A DNA stretch of 64,000 nt from JAKFDI01 sp036676235 (GCA_036676235.1 JAKFDI010000042.1:37771-101770), one strand, 5' to 3'; shown: positions 34,144 to 42,975, counted from the stretch's first letter. Made by a program: numbers and translations. Notes: generated from the letters alone by a model not told the origin.

Positions 34144-35415
34144 TCAAACCGCCGCCAACGCCTGATCCAGATCCGCCCGCAGATCGTCGATGTGCTCGAT
34201 GCCGATCGACAGCCGCACGGTGTCGACCGTCACGCCCGCCTTCGCCAGTTCCTCCGGCGACAACTGCCGGTGCGTGGTGGAGGCGGGATGGCAGGCGAGC
34301 GACTTCGCATCGCCGATGTTCACGAGCCGCGTCACGAGCTTGAGCGCATCCTGGAAGCGCGCGCCGCCTTCGAGCCCGCCCTGCACGCCGAAGGTCATGA
34401 TCCCCGAGGCGCGTCCGCCCATGTAGCGCTGTACCAGCGCGTGGTCGGCGTGCTCCGGCAGACCCGCGTAGTTGACCCACTTCACCTTCGGGTGCTTCTG
34501 CAGGTGCTGCGCCACGGCCAGCGTGTTGTCGCAGATGCGGTCCATGCGCAGCGCCACGGTCTCGATGCCCTGCAGGATCAGGAAGGCGTTGAACGGGCTC
34601 AGCGCCGCGCCCATGTTGCGCAGCGGCACCACGCGCGCGCGGCCGATGTAGGCGGCCTCGCCCAGCGCCTCGGTGTAGACCACGCCGTGGTAGCTCACGT
34701 CGGGTTCGTTCAGGCGCTTGAAGCGCTGCTTGTGCTGGGCCCACGGGAACTTGCCGGAGTCGACGATCACGCCGCCGATGGAGTTGCCGTGGCCGCCGAG
34801 GTACTTGGTGAGCGCATGCACCACGATGTCGGCGCCGTGCTCGAAGGGGCGGCACAGATAGGGGCTGGGCACGGTGTTGTCGACGATCAGCGGAATGCCG
34901 TGCTTGTGGGCGATGTCGGCCAGCGCCTTGAAGTCGGTCACGTTGCCCAGCGGGTTGCCGATGGACTCGCAGAAGATGGCCTTGGTGCGCGCGTCGATCA
35001 GCGGCTCGAAGGTCTCGGGCCTGCTCGCATCGGCGAAGCGCGTCTCGATGCCCTGCTGCGGAAAGGTGTGGGCAAAGAGGTTGTAGGTGCCGCCGTAGAG
35101 CGCGGCCGACGAGATGATGTTGTCGCCCGTCTCGGTGATCGTCTGGATTGCATAGGCGATGGACGCCATGCCCGAGGCCACCGCCAGCGCGCCCACGCCG
35201 CCCTCGAGCGCCGCCATGCGCTGCTCGAGCACGGCGGTGGTGGGGTTCATGATGCGCGTGTAGATGTTGCCCGCGACCTTCAGGTCGAACAGGTCGGCGC
35301 CGTGCTGCGTGTTGTCGAACGCATACGAGGTGGTCTGGTAGATCGGCACCGCCGCCGACTTGGTGGTGGGGTCGGGCGAGTAGCCGCCGTGCACGGCCAA
35401 GGTCTCGAATTTCAC
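34144..35415 (-). CDS. metY: O-acetylhomoserine aminocarboxypropyltransferase (sulfhydrylase)
   Basis: A 423-residue PLP enzyme of the Cys/Met metabolism family. It makes homocysteine from O-acetylhomoserine and sulfide (direct sulfhydrylation). The N-terminus F-E-T-L-A-V-H-G-G-Y is typical of MetY. The PLP lysine lies in V-V-H-A-L-T-K-Y-L-G-G-H-G, and the C-terminus has L-A-C-H-P-A-S-T-T-H-R-Q-L. The start is a GTG at 35415 with AGGAG 7 bases upstream on the minus strand. Related enzymes also accept selenide, which is of note next to the selenium locus, but the gene is on the opposite strand and the link is unproven. Confidence 0.88.
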   Translation of the reverse strand: MKFETLAVHGGYSPDPTTKSAAVPIYQTTSYAFDNTQHGADLFDLKVAGNIYTRIMNPTTAVLEQRMAALEGGVGALAVASGMASIAYAIQTITETGDNIISSAALYGGTYNLFAHTFPQQGIETRFADASRPETFEPLIDARTKAIFCESIGNPLGNVTDFKALADIAHKHGIPLIVDNTVPSPYLCRPFEHGADIVVHALTKYLGGHGNSIGGVIVDSGKFPWAQHKQRFKRLNEPDVSYHGVVYTEALGEAAYIGRARVVPLRNMGAALSPFNAFLILQGIETVALRMDRICDNTLAVAQHLQKHPKVKWVNYAGLPEHADHALVQRYMGGRASGIMTFGVQGGLEGGARFQDALKLVTRLVNIGDAKSLACHPASTTHRQLSPEELAKAGVTVDTVRLSIGIEHIDDLRADLDQALAAV

Positions 35416-35530
35416 TGTGCGCTCCTGTGGTGTCGGGAAGCCGTCGAGTGTAGGCAGGCGATGCCGGCACACGGCGCCTATGCCCATGCGCTGGCCGCCG
35501 AGCACTGCAGCGGCCGGGGGCGCCGCAGGT

Positions 35531-36391
35531 CTACTCCGCCACCTTCTTCATGTTCTGCGCCACCCGCGCCCACTTCGGCATCTCGTCGAGGCACATCTTC
35601 GCCACGGCCTTGGCCTGCGTTTCCCAGCCCGGTTGCGGGTACTTGAACCTGGCCTTCCAGAAGTCCTCCGGCTTGCGCTGCGTCAGGTCGAATATCTTCT
35701 TCAGCATGTGCTCCGGATCGACACCGATCTGCTCGGCGAGCTTCGGGTTCTTCTTGACCGCCATCTGCTTCCACTGCGTCACGCCGGCGCTGATGCTGCG
35801 CGGTCCGGTCGCCGATCCGAAGGTGCCTTCGATGCCGGCCTCGCTCGGCTTGGCAATGAAGGCCTTCATCATCGCCTGTGTTTCCTGCACGCCCTTGCCG
35901 ATGCTCAGGTAGGCGACCTTGATGTCGGACTTGAGCTTCGCGTCCGGGGCGGCCGTCTGCCCCGCTCGGGCGGCGAGCGCGTTGCGGCGCCCCTCGACCG
36001 TGACCTTGGCGTTCTTGCGCAAGGCCTCCATGCGGTTGACGAACACCGCACAGCCCGCCTTCAGGTCCTTGTCGTCCGGGCCGAGTTGCTTTTCCTGCGT
36101 GCTGTAGTCGGCGATGTTCTTCTTCAGCCCTTCGTCGAGCTTCTGGTAGGCGGTGAGGATGGCCGCAAGCAGCTTCTTCGGCTCGACCTTGTCGCCGCCG
36201 CGCTCGCTTTCGTTGACTGCCTTGTCGAAGTCGTCGAAGCGCTGGTCGAGCGTCTTGCCCGACTTGAACAGCATCGTCAGCTTCTTGATGCCGTCTTCCT
36301 TGCCCTTGTTCTTCTGCGTTGCCGCCTTCTTGTTGGCGAGCGTCTCGAATTCCTTGAGGGCACTGCTGTAGGTCTTGGCGAGTTCGGCCAT
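35531..36391 (-). CDS. Hypothetical lysine-rich helical protein (286 aa)
   Basis: A 286-residue soluble protein with many lysines and predicted long helices. The N-terminus M-A-E-L-A-K-T-Y-S-S-A-L-K-E-F-E-T-L-A-N-K-K looks like a coiled-coil start. Later blocks include K-L-K-S-D-I-K-V-A-Y-L-S-I-G-K-G and W-K-Q-M-A-V-K-K-N-P-K-L. The C-terminal half has W-K-A-R-F-K-Y-P-Q-P-G-W. No signal peptide or membrane segment. The Lys codons give it a lower G+C content than its neighbours, which could mean different origin or simply composition. Family not recognised. Confidence 0.65.
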   Translation of the reverse strand: MAELAKTYSSALKEFETLANKKAATQKNKGKEDGIKKLTMLFKSGKTLDQRFDDFDKAVNESERGGDKVEPKKLLAAILTAYQKLDEGLKKNIADYSTQEKQLGPDDKDLKAGCAVFVNRMEALRKNAKVTVEGRRNALAARAGQTAAPDAKLKSDIKVAYLSIGKGVQETQAMMKAFIAKPSEAGIEGTFGSATGPRSISAGVTQWKQMAVKKNPKLAEQIGVDPEHMLKKIFDLTQRKPEDFWKARFKYPQPGWETQAKAVAKMCLDEMPKWARVAQNMKKVAE

Positions 36392-36631
36392 GCACGTCTC
36401 CGCGATTCGTTGATGAGTGCCGCGAACTGCCGGCGGTGGCTGCGGTCGCCGGCATCGGGTGCCCGGGCCAGCGGCGCCCGCAATCGTTGGGCGAACCCGG
36501 CGCGCTGTCAATCCGCACCAGACCGACGCGCGACGACCGGCACTGCGCCTGCCCTGTACCTGCACCGGCGGGCGTAGTACGGTCGATGCCACCCAGGCTT
36601 TCCGGTGGTGGCCCAGCCGCCCGGCTCTGCA

Positions 36632-37411
36632 ATGAACTCGAGCGACACGACGCCGGCGATCGGCATCCAGCGGCACGGCCACGTCGCCGTGGTCGAGATG
36701 CGGCGCCCGCCGCACAACTTCTTCGACCTGGTCATGCTCACGCAGATGGCCAATGCCTTCGAGGCGCTGGCCGCCGATGCGCAATGCCGCGCCATCGTGC
36801 TGGCGGCGGTGGGCAAGAGCTTCTGCGCCGGGGCCGACTTCAACCGCCCGGGTGAAGGCGAGAAGCGCGTGCCCGCGCGCCAGCTCTATCAACAGGCCGT
36901 GCGCCTGTTCGCGGCGCCCAAGCCGGTGGTCGCCGCGGTGCAGGGCCCGGCCATCGGCGGCGGGCTGGGCGTGGCGCTGGTGGCGGACCTGCGGGTGAGC
37001 TGCACCGAGGCGCGCTTCTCGGCCAACTTCGCGCGGCTCGGGTTTCATCCGGGTTTCGGGCTGTCGCACACCTTGCCGCGGCTGATCGGTGCGCAGCAGG
37101 CTTCGCTGCTGCTGCTGACCGGGCGTCGCATCGGCGGCGAGGAAGCGCAGCGCATCGGCCTCGTCGACCGGCTGGTGCCGCAGCCCGAGGTGCGCGCCGA
37201 GGCGATGACGCTCGCGGCCGAGATCGCAGGTGGTGCGCCCATCGCCGTCCAGGCCACGCGCGCGAGCCTGCGCGCGGGTCTTGCCGAGGCGGTGCGCGAC
37301 GCGACCGAGCGCGAAGCCGCGCTGCAGGCCGAACACTTCGAGACGCAGGATTTCATCGAAGGCGTGGCTGCGATGACGGCGCGGCGCGAGCCGGTGTTCC
37401 GCGGGCGTTGA
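36632..37411 (+). CDS. Enoyl-CoA hydratase/isomerase family protein
   Basis: A 259-residue crotonase. Oxyanion-hole blocks are G-K-S-F-C-A-G-A-D-F and G-P-A-I-G-G-G-L-G-V-A-L-V-A-D-L-R. The first catalytic Glu position (after G-G-G-L) is not Glu here, and the second region reads F-S-A-N-F-A-R-L-G-F-H, so neither hydratase glutamate is where expected. It may therefore be an isomerase, thioesterase or CoA-hydrolase-type member. Followed after 50 bases by a TesB thioesterase on the same strand. Confidence 0.82.
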   Translation: MNSSDTTPAIGIQRHGHVAVVEMRRPPHNFFDLVMLTQMANAFEALAADAQCRAIVLAAVGKSFCAGADFNRPGEGEKRVPARQLYQQAVRLFAAPKPVVAAVQGPAIGGGLGVALVADLRVSCTEARFSANFARLGFHPGFGLSHTLPRLIGAQQASLLLLTGRRIGGEEAQRIGLVDRLVPQPEVRAEAMTLAAEIAGGAPIAVQATRASLRAGLAEAVRDATEREAALQAEHFETQDFIEGVAAMTARREPVFRGR

Positions 37412-37461
37412 AGGGCAAGGCAGCGGGCGTTCGAACAGGCCTGCGTGCGATCATTCGCCGC

Positions 37462-38346
37462 ATGAATGCCCACGTGCGAGAACTGATCGAATTGCTGCAG
37501 GTCGAGCGGCTGGAACACAACCTCTTTCGCGGCATCAGCGGCGACATCGGCAGCCCCGCCGTGTTCGGCGGGCAGGTGCTCGGCCAGGCGCTGATGGCGG
37601 CCGCGCTCACGGTCGACGACTCGCGCCGCGCGCACTCGCTGCACGCCTACTTCCTGCGCCCCGGCGACAAGAACGCCAAGATCGTCTACGACGTGGACCG
37701 CATTCGCGACGGCGGCAGTTTCACCACGCGACGCGTGGTGGCCATCCAGCACGGCAAGGCCATCTTCAACCTGCAGGCGTCGTTTCAGGTGAAGGAAGAC
37801 GGCCCGCACCATGCCGACGCCATGCCGCCCGTGCCCGGCCCCGAAGGCCTCATCAGCGACAACGAATTGCGCCAGAAGAACCAGCACCGCCTGCCCGAGC
37901 GCATGCGCGCCGTGCTGCACGCCGAGACGGCGATCGAGATTCGCCAGCTCGAGCCGCTGGACCCGTTCGATCCGCCCATCAGCTCGCCGCGCAACGACTC
38001 GTGGTTTCGCGCCACCGACCGCCTGCCCGACGACCCGGTGCTGCACCAGGCGATGCTGGCCTATGCGTCCGACTTCGGCCTGCTGCGCTCGGCACTCATG
38101 CCGCATGGCCTGAGCTTCTTCAAGGGCAATGTGCAGGGCGTGAGCCTGGACCACGCAATGTGGTTCCACGATGAGTTCCGCATGGACGAGTGGCTGCTGT
38201 ATGTTACCGAATCGCCCGCCGCCGGCGGCGCGCGCGGCTTCTGCCGCGGCAGCGTGTTCACGCAGGACGGGCGCCTCGTCGCCTCGGTGGCGCAGGAAGG
38301 GCTGATGCGCCCGCGCGATCCGTCCAAGACGAACAAGACCCCGTGA
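37462..38346 (+). CDS. tesB: Acyl-CoA thioesterase II (TesB)
   Basis: A 294-residue double hot-dog thioesterase, close to the 286 residues of E. coli TesB, which hydrolyses medium- and long-chain acyl-CoA. Blocks: L-F-R-G-I-S, F-G-G-Q-V-L-G-Q-A-L, H-S-L-H-A-Y-F-L-R-P-G, R-D-G-G-S-F-T-T-R-R-V, and in the second half Y-A-S-D-F-G-L-L, then S-L-D-H-A-M-W-F-H. The catalytic Asp is in Y-A-S-D. The ATG at 37462 starts M-N-A-H-V-R. It sits between two crotonase genes on the same strand, suggesting a fatty-acid or acyl-CoA salvage role. Confidence 0.9.
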   Translation: MNAHVRELIELLQVERLEHNLFRGISGDIGSPAVFGGQVLGQALMAAALTVDDSRRAHSLHAYFLRPGDKNAKIVYDVDRIRDGGSFTTRRVVAIQHGKAIFNLQASFQVKEDGPHHADAMPPVPGPEGLISDNELRQKNQHRLPERMRAVLHAETAIEIRQLEPLDPFDPPISSPRNDSWFRATDRLPDDPVLHQAMLAYASDFGLLRSALMPHGLSFFKGNVQGVSLDHAMWFHDEFRMDEWLLYVTESPAAGGARGFCRGSVFTQDGRLVASVAQEGLMRPRDPSKTNKTP

Positions 38347-38456
38347 CAGCGCCGCGCTGACGCGCCTCGGCGGGCACGCACGTCACACATGGGACTCCGC
38401 CGGAGGAGTCGCGGCGGTATCTTTGCCGGCATCCGCAACGCTTTGCCCATCGCACC

Positions 38457-39260
38457 ATGACCGACACCACCGCCCAACCCGCCGCTCAGTCTGCTGTCCT
38501 CCTCGAACGCCTGTCCGGCCACATCGCCCTCGTCACGCTCAACCGCCCCGCGGCGCGCAACGCCATCAACGGCGAGGTGGCGAGCCGGCTGGAAGCCATC
38601 GTCGACGAGATCGAGGCCGACCCGGACCTGTGGGTGGCCGTGCTCACCGGCGCGGGGCGCGATGCCTTCAGCGCCGGCGCCGACCTGAAGGAGGTCTCGG
38701 CCGGCCGCGGTGCGAGCCTCGGCACCGAGCGCGGCGGCCTCGGCGGCTTCGTGTTCCGCGAGCGCAGCAAGCCGTGGATCGCCGCCGTCAACGGCAAGGC
38801 GCTGGCCGGCGGCTGCGAGCTGATGCTGGCCTGCGATCTCGCCGTGGCCTCCGAAGACGCTGCCTTCGGCCTGCCCGAAGTGCTGCGCGGCCTCATCGCC
38901 TCGGCCGGCGGCCTGTACCGCCTGCCGCAGGCCATGCCGCCGCGCATCGCGCTCGAACTCATCCTCACCGCCGCGCAACTGCCCGCGCGCGAGGCCAAGG
39001 CCTACGGCCTCGTCAATCACGTCGTGCCGGCCGACCAGGTGATCGACGAAGCGCTCGCGCTCGCGCGCCGCATCACGCGTAACGCGCCGGTGGCCGTGCG
39101 CGAGAGCCTGGCCATCGTCAAGCGTGCCAACGACCTCGGCGAGACGGAACTGCGGGCGCTGAGCCGGCAGGGCGCGCAGCGCGTGCAGGCGACCGAGGAC
39201 TTCAAGGAAGGCCCGCGCGCGTTTATCGAAAAGCGCGAGCCGCGCTGGACCGGGCGATGA
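38457..39260 (+). CDS. Enoyl-CoA hydratase
   Basis: A 267-residue crotonase with N-R-P-A-A-R-N-A-I-N, oxyanion block F-S-A-G-A-D-L-K-E-V and A-L-A-G-G-C-E-L-M-L-A-C-D-L. The glutamate in G-G-C-E and the one in G-L-P-E-V match the two catalytic glutamates of enoyl-CoA hydratases, so hydration of 2-enoyl-CoA in beta-oxidation or an aromatic-degradation route is likely. Its stop overlaps the CreA start (ATGA). Confidence 0.88.
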   Translation: MTDTTAQPAAQSAVLLERLSGHIALVTLNRPAARNAINGEVASRLEAIVDEIEADPDLWVAVLTGAGRDAFSAGADLKEVSAGRGASLGTERGGLGGFVFRERSKPWIAAVNGKALAGGCELMLACDLAVASEDAAFGLPEVLRGLIASAGGLYRLPQAMPPRIALELILTAAQLPAREAKAYGLVNHVVPADQVIDEALALARRITRNAPVAVRESLAIVKRANDLGETELRALSRQGAQRVQATEDFKEGPRAFIEKREPRWTGR

Positions 39261-39739
39261 GCGCGCTGCGCGCCGCTGCCGTCTTACTGGCCGCTTTAAG
39301 CCTCGGCCCGCACGCGGCGCGCGCCGAACAGATCGGCGAAGTCGACACCGTCTTCAAGTTCATCGGCCCCGACCACAAGATCGTGGTCGACGCCTACGAC
39401 GACCCCAAGGTGCATGGCGTGACCTGCTACGTCTCGCGCGCCAAGACCGGCGGCATCAAGGGCGCGCTCGGCGTGGCCGAAGACAGGGCGGAAGCATCGA
39501 TCGCCTGCCAGCAGGTCGGCCCCATCAGCTTCACCGGGCCGATGGAGGTGCAGGAAGAGATGTTCAGCGAGCGCATCTCGCTCATCTTCAAGAAGCTGCG
39601 CGTCGTGCGAATGATCGACGCCAAGCGCAACGCGCTCGTCTACATGGCCTACTCCGACCGCGTCATCGAAGGCTCGCCGCAGAACAGCGTGACGGTGGTG
39701 GCGGTGGATCGCGCGACGCCCATCCCCCTCAAGCGCTGA
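39257..39739 (+). CDS. creA: CreA family periplasmic protein
   Basis: A 160-residue exported protein with a signal peptide (residues 1-23, A-R-A cut). The family blocks I-G-E-V-D-T-V-F-K, F-I-G-P-D-H-K-I-V-V-D-A-Y-D-D-P-K-V-H-G-V and C-Y-V-S-R-A are unmistakable. Two cysteines remain in the mature form. CreA is widely conserved but its function is unknown. Coupled by ATGA overlap to the enoyl-CoA hydratase, and followed by a very strong terminator. Confidence 0.9.
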   Translation: MSALRAAAVLLAALSLGPHAARAEQIGEVDTVFKFIGPDHKIVVDAYDDPKVHGVTCYVSRAKTGGIKGALGVAEDRAEASIACQQVGPISFTGPMEVQEEMFSERISLIFKKLRVVRMIDAKRNALVYMAYSDRVIEGSPQNSVTVVAVDRATPIPLKR

Positions 39740-39750
39740 AAAGCCCCAGA

Positions 39751-39795
39751 CGCAAAACGGCGGCAGTCACCAAAAGGTGCTGCCGCCGTTTTGCG
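39751..39795. terminator. Strong bidirectional intrinsic terminator after creA
   Basis: Fifteen-base perfect outer stem CGCAAAACGGCGGCA / TGCCGCCGTTTTGCG (39751-39765 and 39781-39795) with an inner CACC-AAAA-GGTG. The A-run and T-run on the two arms let it work on both strands; it is 12 bases after the creA stop. Confidence 0.88.
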
Positions 39796-39819
39796 CCCGC
39801 CGCGAGGCGGGCTATCCAG

Positions 39820-39897
39820 CAAACACCGCGGATCCGGCTCCGCCGGTCCGCTGGCGTTGCCCCCTTGAGGGGGCGCGCGAAGCGCGTAGGGGTGGTC
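39820..39897 (-). repeat. Stop-abutting hairpin repeat, copy B
   Basis: Same element as at 6.5 kb with small changes (CCGGCTCCGCCGG hairpin). Its end overlaps the stop codon of the minus-strand gene that starts at 40225. Confidence 0.85.
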
Positions 39898-40225
39898 AGG
39901 GGTAAGCGGTGCCATCGCCAATGGAAATCGTGCCGGCGTTGATGGACGAGGTCTGGCTCTCGCGCATCTCCTCGCGCGTCATGTACCCGCGGGTGTCTTC
40001 TCCGCTGCCGCCTTGTCCGGCATCGCGAAGCTGCTCGCGCGTGTAGCCATCGCCGGTCCCTGCGCCGTTCTGGCGCATGTCGCGCGTGGCTTCGGACTTC
40101 ACTTCGCTGCGGGTGTTGTGGTCGTCGTACGTGCTGCTGTTCGTGCTGTTGTACGTATCGGCCAGCACAGCGCCGGAGCCCATGGCGCCGGCGATCAATG
40201 CAGAGAGGAGGTACTTCGTCTTCAT
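39896..40225 (-). CDS. Exported hydrophilic protein (109 aa)
   Basis: A 109-residue protein with a clear signal peptide (M-K-T-K-Y-L-L-S-A-L-I-A-G-A-M-G-S-G-A-V, cut after L-A). The mature part is short, Ser/Thr/Gly/Asn-rich and acidic, with two similar units, Y-T-R-E-Q-L-R-D-A and Y-M-T-R-E-E-M-R-E-S, that look like a weak internal repeat. No cysteine. Likely periplasmic or secreted and largely unfolded. Family not recognised. Its stop falls in a repeat element. Confidence 0.65.
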   Translation of the reverse strand: MKTKYLLSALIAGAMGSGAVLADTYNSTNSSTYDDHNTRSEVKSEATRDMRQNGAGTGDGYTREQLRDAGQGGSGEDTRGYMTREEMRESQTSSINAGTISIGDGTAYP

Positions 40226-40365
40226 GATGCTATTCCTTTGCGGTTGCTGTTGGAATGGCGCGCCGTCGAAATCGGCCCCGCCATGAAGAACATTTCAGCA
40301 CCTGCGAGGCCTCGGCACACGCAGCGCAGGCCGCGACCGGGAGTAGGAAACGTCCGTCGGAACAC

Positions 40366-40389
40366 GCCGCGAAGCGCGTAGGGGTGGTC
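40366..40389 (-). repeat. Stop-abutting hairpin repeat, partial copy C
   Basis: Only the end nearest the gene is kept (GCGAAGCGCGTAGGGGTGGTC), 4 bases from the stop of the MarR-type gene. Orientation is the same as in the full copies. Confidence 0.75.
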
Positions 40390-40393
40390 CTGC

Positions 40394-40888
40394 TCAAGCG
40401 CTCTTGCGGCAGCGCGCCACCTTGTGCAGCAGCTCGAGCAGCAGCGCCAGCTCAGCCTTGCTGAGCGCGCCGAAGCTGTGGCGCTCGCCCTCGACCAGCA
40501 GCGACACGGCGCGGCGGGCCAGCTCGCCGCCCGCCGCCGTGGTGCGGATGTGCTGCGCGCGCCGGTCGGACGCATTGCGCTCGCGCGCCACCAGGCCGCG
40601 CGCTTCCAGCTTGTCGATCCACATCGTGATGTTGGGCGCCGTCACCGCCAGCGCATTCGCCAACTGCTTGGCCGAAACGCCCGGGTTCTCATGCACCAGC
40701 GTGAGCACCGTGAACTCCACCGGCCGCAGCTCGTGCGGCTGGCCCACCCGCGTGCTGAAGACCTGCATCGTGGCGATGGCCGCCTGGGCGAGCTGGTAGC
40801 CCAGCACGTCGCGCAGGCCGGCCTCGGCCAAGCGGCCCTGTGGGGTGAGTTCGGAGAAGTCGGCGGGCTTTCGGCTCATGTGCGCCAT
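40394..40888 (-). CDS. MarR family transcriptional regulator
   Basis: A 164-residue winged-helix regulator. The recognition region reads V-S-A-K-Q-L-A-N-A-L-A-V-T-A-P-N-I-T-M-W-I, with the wing D-K-L-E-A-R-G-L-V-A-R-E-R-N-A-S-D-R-R-A-Q. MarR proteins repress their own and neighbouring genes and release DNA on binding phenolic ligands. It is divergent from a tannase/feruloyl-esterase gene, whose products are phenolic acids, a common pairing. Alternative ATG at 40879. The shared promoter region holds a palindrome with flanking direct repeats. Confidence 0.88.
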   Translation of the reverse strand: MAHMSRKPADFSELTPQGRLAEAGLRDVLGYQLAQAAIATMQVFSTRVGQPHELRPVEFTVLTLVHENPGVSAKQLANALAVTAPNITMWIDKLEARGLVARERNASDRRAQHIRTTAAGGELARRAVSLLVEGERHSFGALSKAELALLLELLHKVARCRKSA

Positions 40889-40941
40889 TGTCCCGCCGCG
40901 GAAAAAAGGCAGAGCGGGGCGCAGACCGCATCGGCGGTGCT

Positions 40942-40982
40942 TCGTGCAAATGATTCATCTGATGAACGATCGTGCAAATGAT
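40942..40982. promoter_or_regulatory. MarR operator candidate
   Basis: The inverted repeat TTCATC-T-GATGAA (40954-40966) is flanked by two identical 13-base direct repeats TCGTGCAAATGAT (40942-40954 and 40970-40982). It lies between the divergent MarR and tannase genes, in an A/T-rich patch fit for promoters. Confidence 0.6.
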
Positions 40983-41103
40983 GGTTTATGAGTGAAAGCC
41001 CTCTCCGTTGCGGAAAAAAGCTTCAGTAACTTAACCACCTCACGGGAGGAGTCCGTACATCCAACGAGCGCCGGCCCACCGGCGCCACCAAGGAGACAAC
41101 ACC

Positions 41104-42813
41104 ATGAACTCGCTCTTCGATTCCCCGCGCCGGCGTGCGCTGGCGCCGCTTCCCCTGCTGCTGGTCCTGGCCGCCTGCGGCGGCGGTGACGACGACCCGC
41201 CACCGCCTCCGCCGCAACTGGCGCCGGCCACCGCGGCCACGCTGGTCGGCACCTGCGCCGATCTCAGCGCCAAGCTCGCCACGCTGGCCGACACCACCAT
41301 CACCGCGGCCACCAGCGTCGCGGCCGGAACCGTGGTCGGCGGGCAGTCCACGCCCGAGCACTGCCTCGTGACCGGGCGCATGCATGAGCGCGTCAGCGCC
41401 GTCGACGGCAAGACCTACGCCATCGGCTTCGAGATGCGCCTGCCCACCGCCTGGAACGGCCGCTTCTTCCACCAGGGTAACGGCGGCATCGACGGCAACG
41501 TGAGCCCCGCGCTCGGCGCATCGGGTGGCGGTGCCTTGACCGGCGCGCTGTTGCAAGGCTTTGCCGTGCTCAGCTCCGACGCTGGGCATACCGCAGCAGG
41601 AGGTTCGGCCTTTGGCCTCGACCCGCAAGCCCGCCTCGACTACGGCTACCAGGCCGTCGGCAAGCTCACGCCGATGGCCAAGAGCGCCATCGAGACGGCC
41701 TACGGCAAGGCGCCGGATCGTTCGTACTTCGGCGGCTGCTCCAACGGCGGGCGCCACGCCATGGTGACCGCGGCGCGCTACGCGGCCGAGTACGACGGCG
41801 TGCTCGCCGGTGCGCCCGGCTTCAACCTGCCCAAGGCGGCGATAGCCAACATCTTCGGCGCGCGGCAGTACGCCCAGGTGGCCACCGACCCGAGCGATCT
41901 CGCCACCGCGTTCACCCCCGATGAACGCGCGACGGTTGCCGCCTCGGTGCTCGCCACCTGCGATGCACTCGACGGTGTGGCCGACGGGCTGGTGCAGGAC
42001 GTCGACGCCTGCCAGGCGACCTTCAGCCTTGCCACCGACGTGCCCACCTGCACCGGCGCGCGCGACGGCACCTGCCTGTCGGCGGACCAGAAGACGGCCA
42101 TCGCGCCCATCTTCAGCGGCGCGACCACCAGCACCGGCGCACCGATCTACGCCAGCTTCCCGTACGACGCGGGGTTAGGCAGCGGTGGCATTCCGTTCTG
42201 GGAGTTCTTCGCGCCGCTGGTGCTGGATTCGGGCGCCGTGGGGCAGATCTTCAAGGTGCCGCCTGAAGGCGCCGGCTTCGTCGGCCCGACCTTCGCCATG
42301 ACCTACTCCATCGACGACATGGTGGCGCAGATCAACGCGACCAACGCCACCTACACCGAGTCAGCGATGAGCTTCATGACGCCGCCCAACCCGACCAACA
42401 TGTCGGCGCTCCGCAACCGCGGCGGCAAGCTGATGGTCTACCACGGCGTGAGCGACCCGATCTTCTCGGTCGACGACACCGAGGCGTGGTACCAGGGGCT
42501 GTCGGCGACGCACGGCGGCAGCGCGGCCGACTTCGCGCGCTTCTACCGTGTGCCGGGCATGGGCCACTGCTCCGGCGGGCCGTCCACCGATCAGTTCGAC
42601 ATGCTGACGCAACTGGTCGAGTGGGTGGAGGAGGGCAAGGCGCCGGATCAGGTGATCGCGACCGCGCGCACGACCGGCAATGCCGGCGGTGCCAACGCCG
42701 AAGTGCCGGCCGGCTGGACCGACCGCACGCGGCCGCTGTGCCCGTATCCGAAGGTGGCGCGCTACGACGGCAGCGGGGATGTGAACGACGCGGCTAGCTT
42801 TGCGTGTCAGTGA
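41104..42813 (+). CDS. Tannase/feruloyl esterase family lipoprotein
   Basis: A 569-residue exported serine hydrolase. The N-terminus has a lipobox L-V-L-A-A-C25-G-G-G, so it is a lipoprotein. The nucleophile motif is G-G-C-S-N-G-G-R, and the paired Cys-His of the tannase family is in G-M-G-H-C-S-G-G, forming the typical C-S-D-H-C active site. Members hydrolyse gallate or ferulate esters (tannase, MHETase, feruloyl esterase). After the anchor comes D-D-D-P-P-P-P-P-P, a flexible linker. Divergent from a MarR regulator, as expected if its phenolic product is the inducer. Substrate specificity is not known. Confidence 0.88.
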   Translation: MNSLFDSPRRRALAPLPLLLVLAACGGGDDDPPPPPPQLAPATAATLVGTCADLSAKLATLADTTITAATSVAAGTVVGGQSTPEHCLVTGRMHERVSAVDGKTYAIGFEMRLPTAWNGRFFHQGNGGIDGNVSPALGASGGGALTGALLQGFAVLSSDAGHTAAGGSAFGLDPQARLDYGYQAVGKLTPMAKSAIETAYGKAPDRSYFGGCSNGGRHAMVTAARYAAEYDGVLAGAPGFNLPKAAIANIFGARQYAQVATDPSDLATAFTPDERATVAASVLATCDALDGVADGLVQDVDACQATFSLATDVPTCTGARDGTCLSADQKTAIAPIFSGATTSTGAPIYASFPYDAGLGSGGIPFWEFFAPLVLDSGAVGQIFKVPPEGAGFVGPTFAMTYSIDDMVAQINATNATYTESAMSFMTPPNPTNMSALRNRGGKLMVYHGVSDPIFSVDDTEAWYQGLSATHGGSAADFARFYRVPGMGHCSGGPSTDQFDMLTQLVEWVEEGKAPDQVIATARTTGNAGGANAEVPAGWTDRTRPLCPYPKVARYDGSGDVNDAASFACQ

Positions 42814-42849
42814 GCGTCGTTTGAGGTGAGTCGGCGCTTGGCGGCGGCA

Positions 42850-42956
42850 TCCTCACCCCCACCCTCTCCCGCAGACGGGAGAGGGAGCCTGGCGCCGCTG
42901 CAAACGGGTGAGGGTGTTGCTCTCTCTCCCTCTGGGAGAGGGCTGGGGTGAGGGCC
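42850..42956. repeat. REP-like palindromic repeat, two copies
   Basis: CCTCACCCCCACCCTCTCCCG...GGGAGAGGG at 42851-42888 and a second, opposed copy ending GGGCTGGGGTGAGGG near 42956. Between convergent tannase and aldo/keto reductase genes. Confidence 0.8.
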
Positions 42957-42975
42957 GCGCGAAGCGCGAAGGTGC

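Noticed and set aside
33151..35646. 831-residue plus-strand open frame
   Set aside because: Runs out of frame through the second permease and antisense to metY; crosses repeats.
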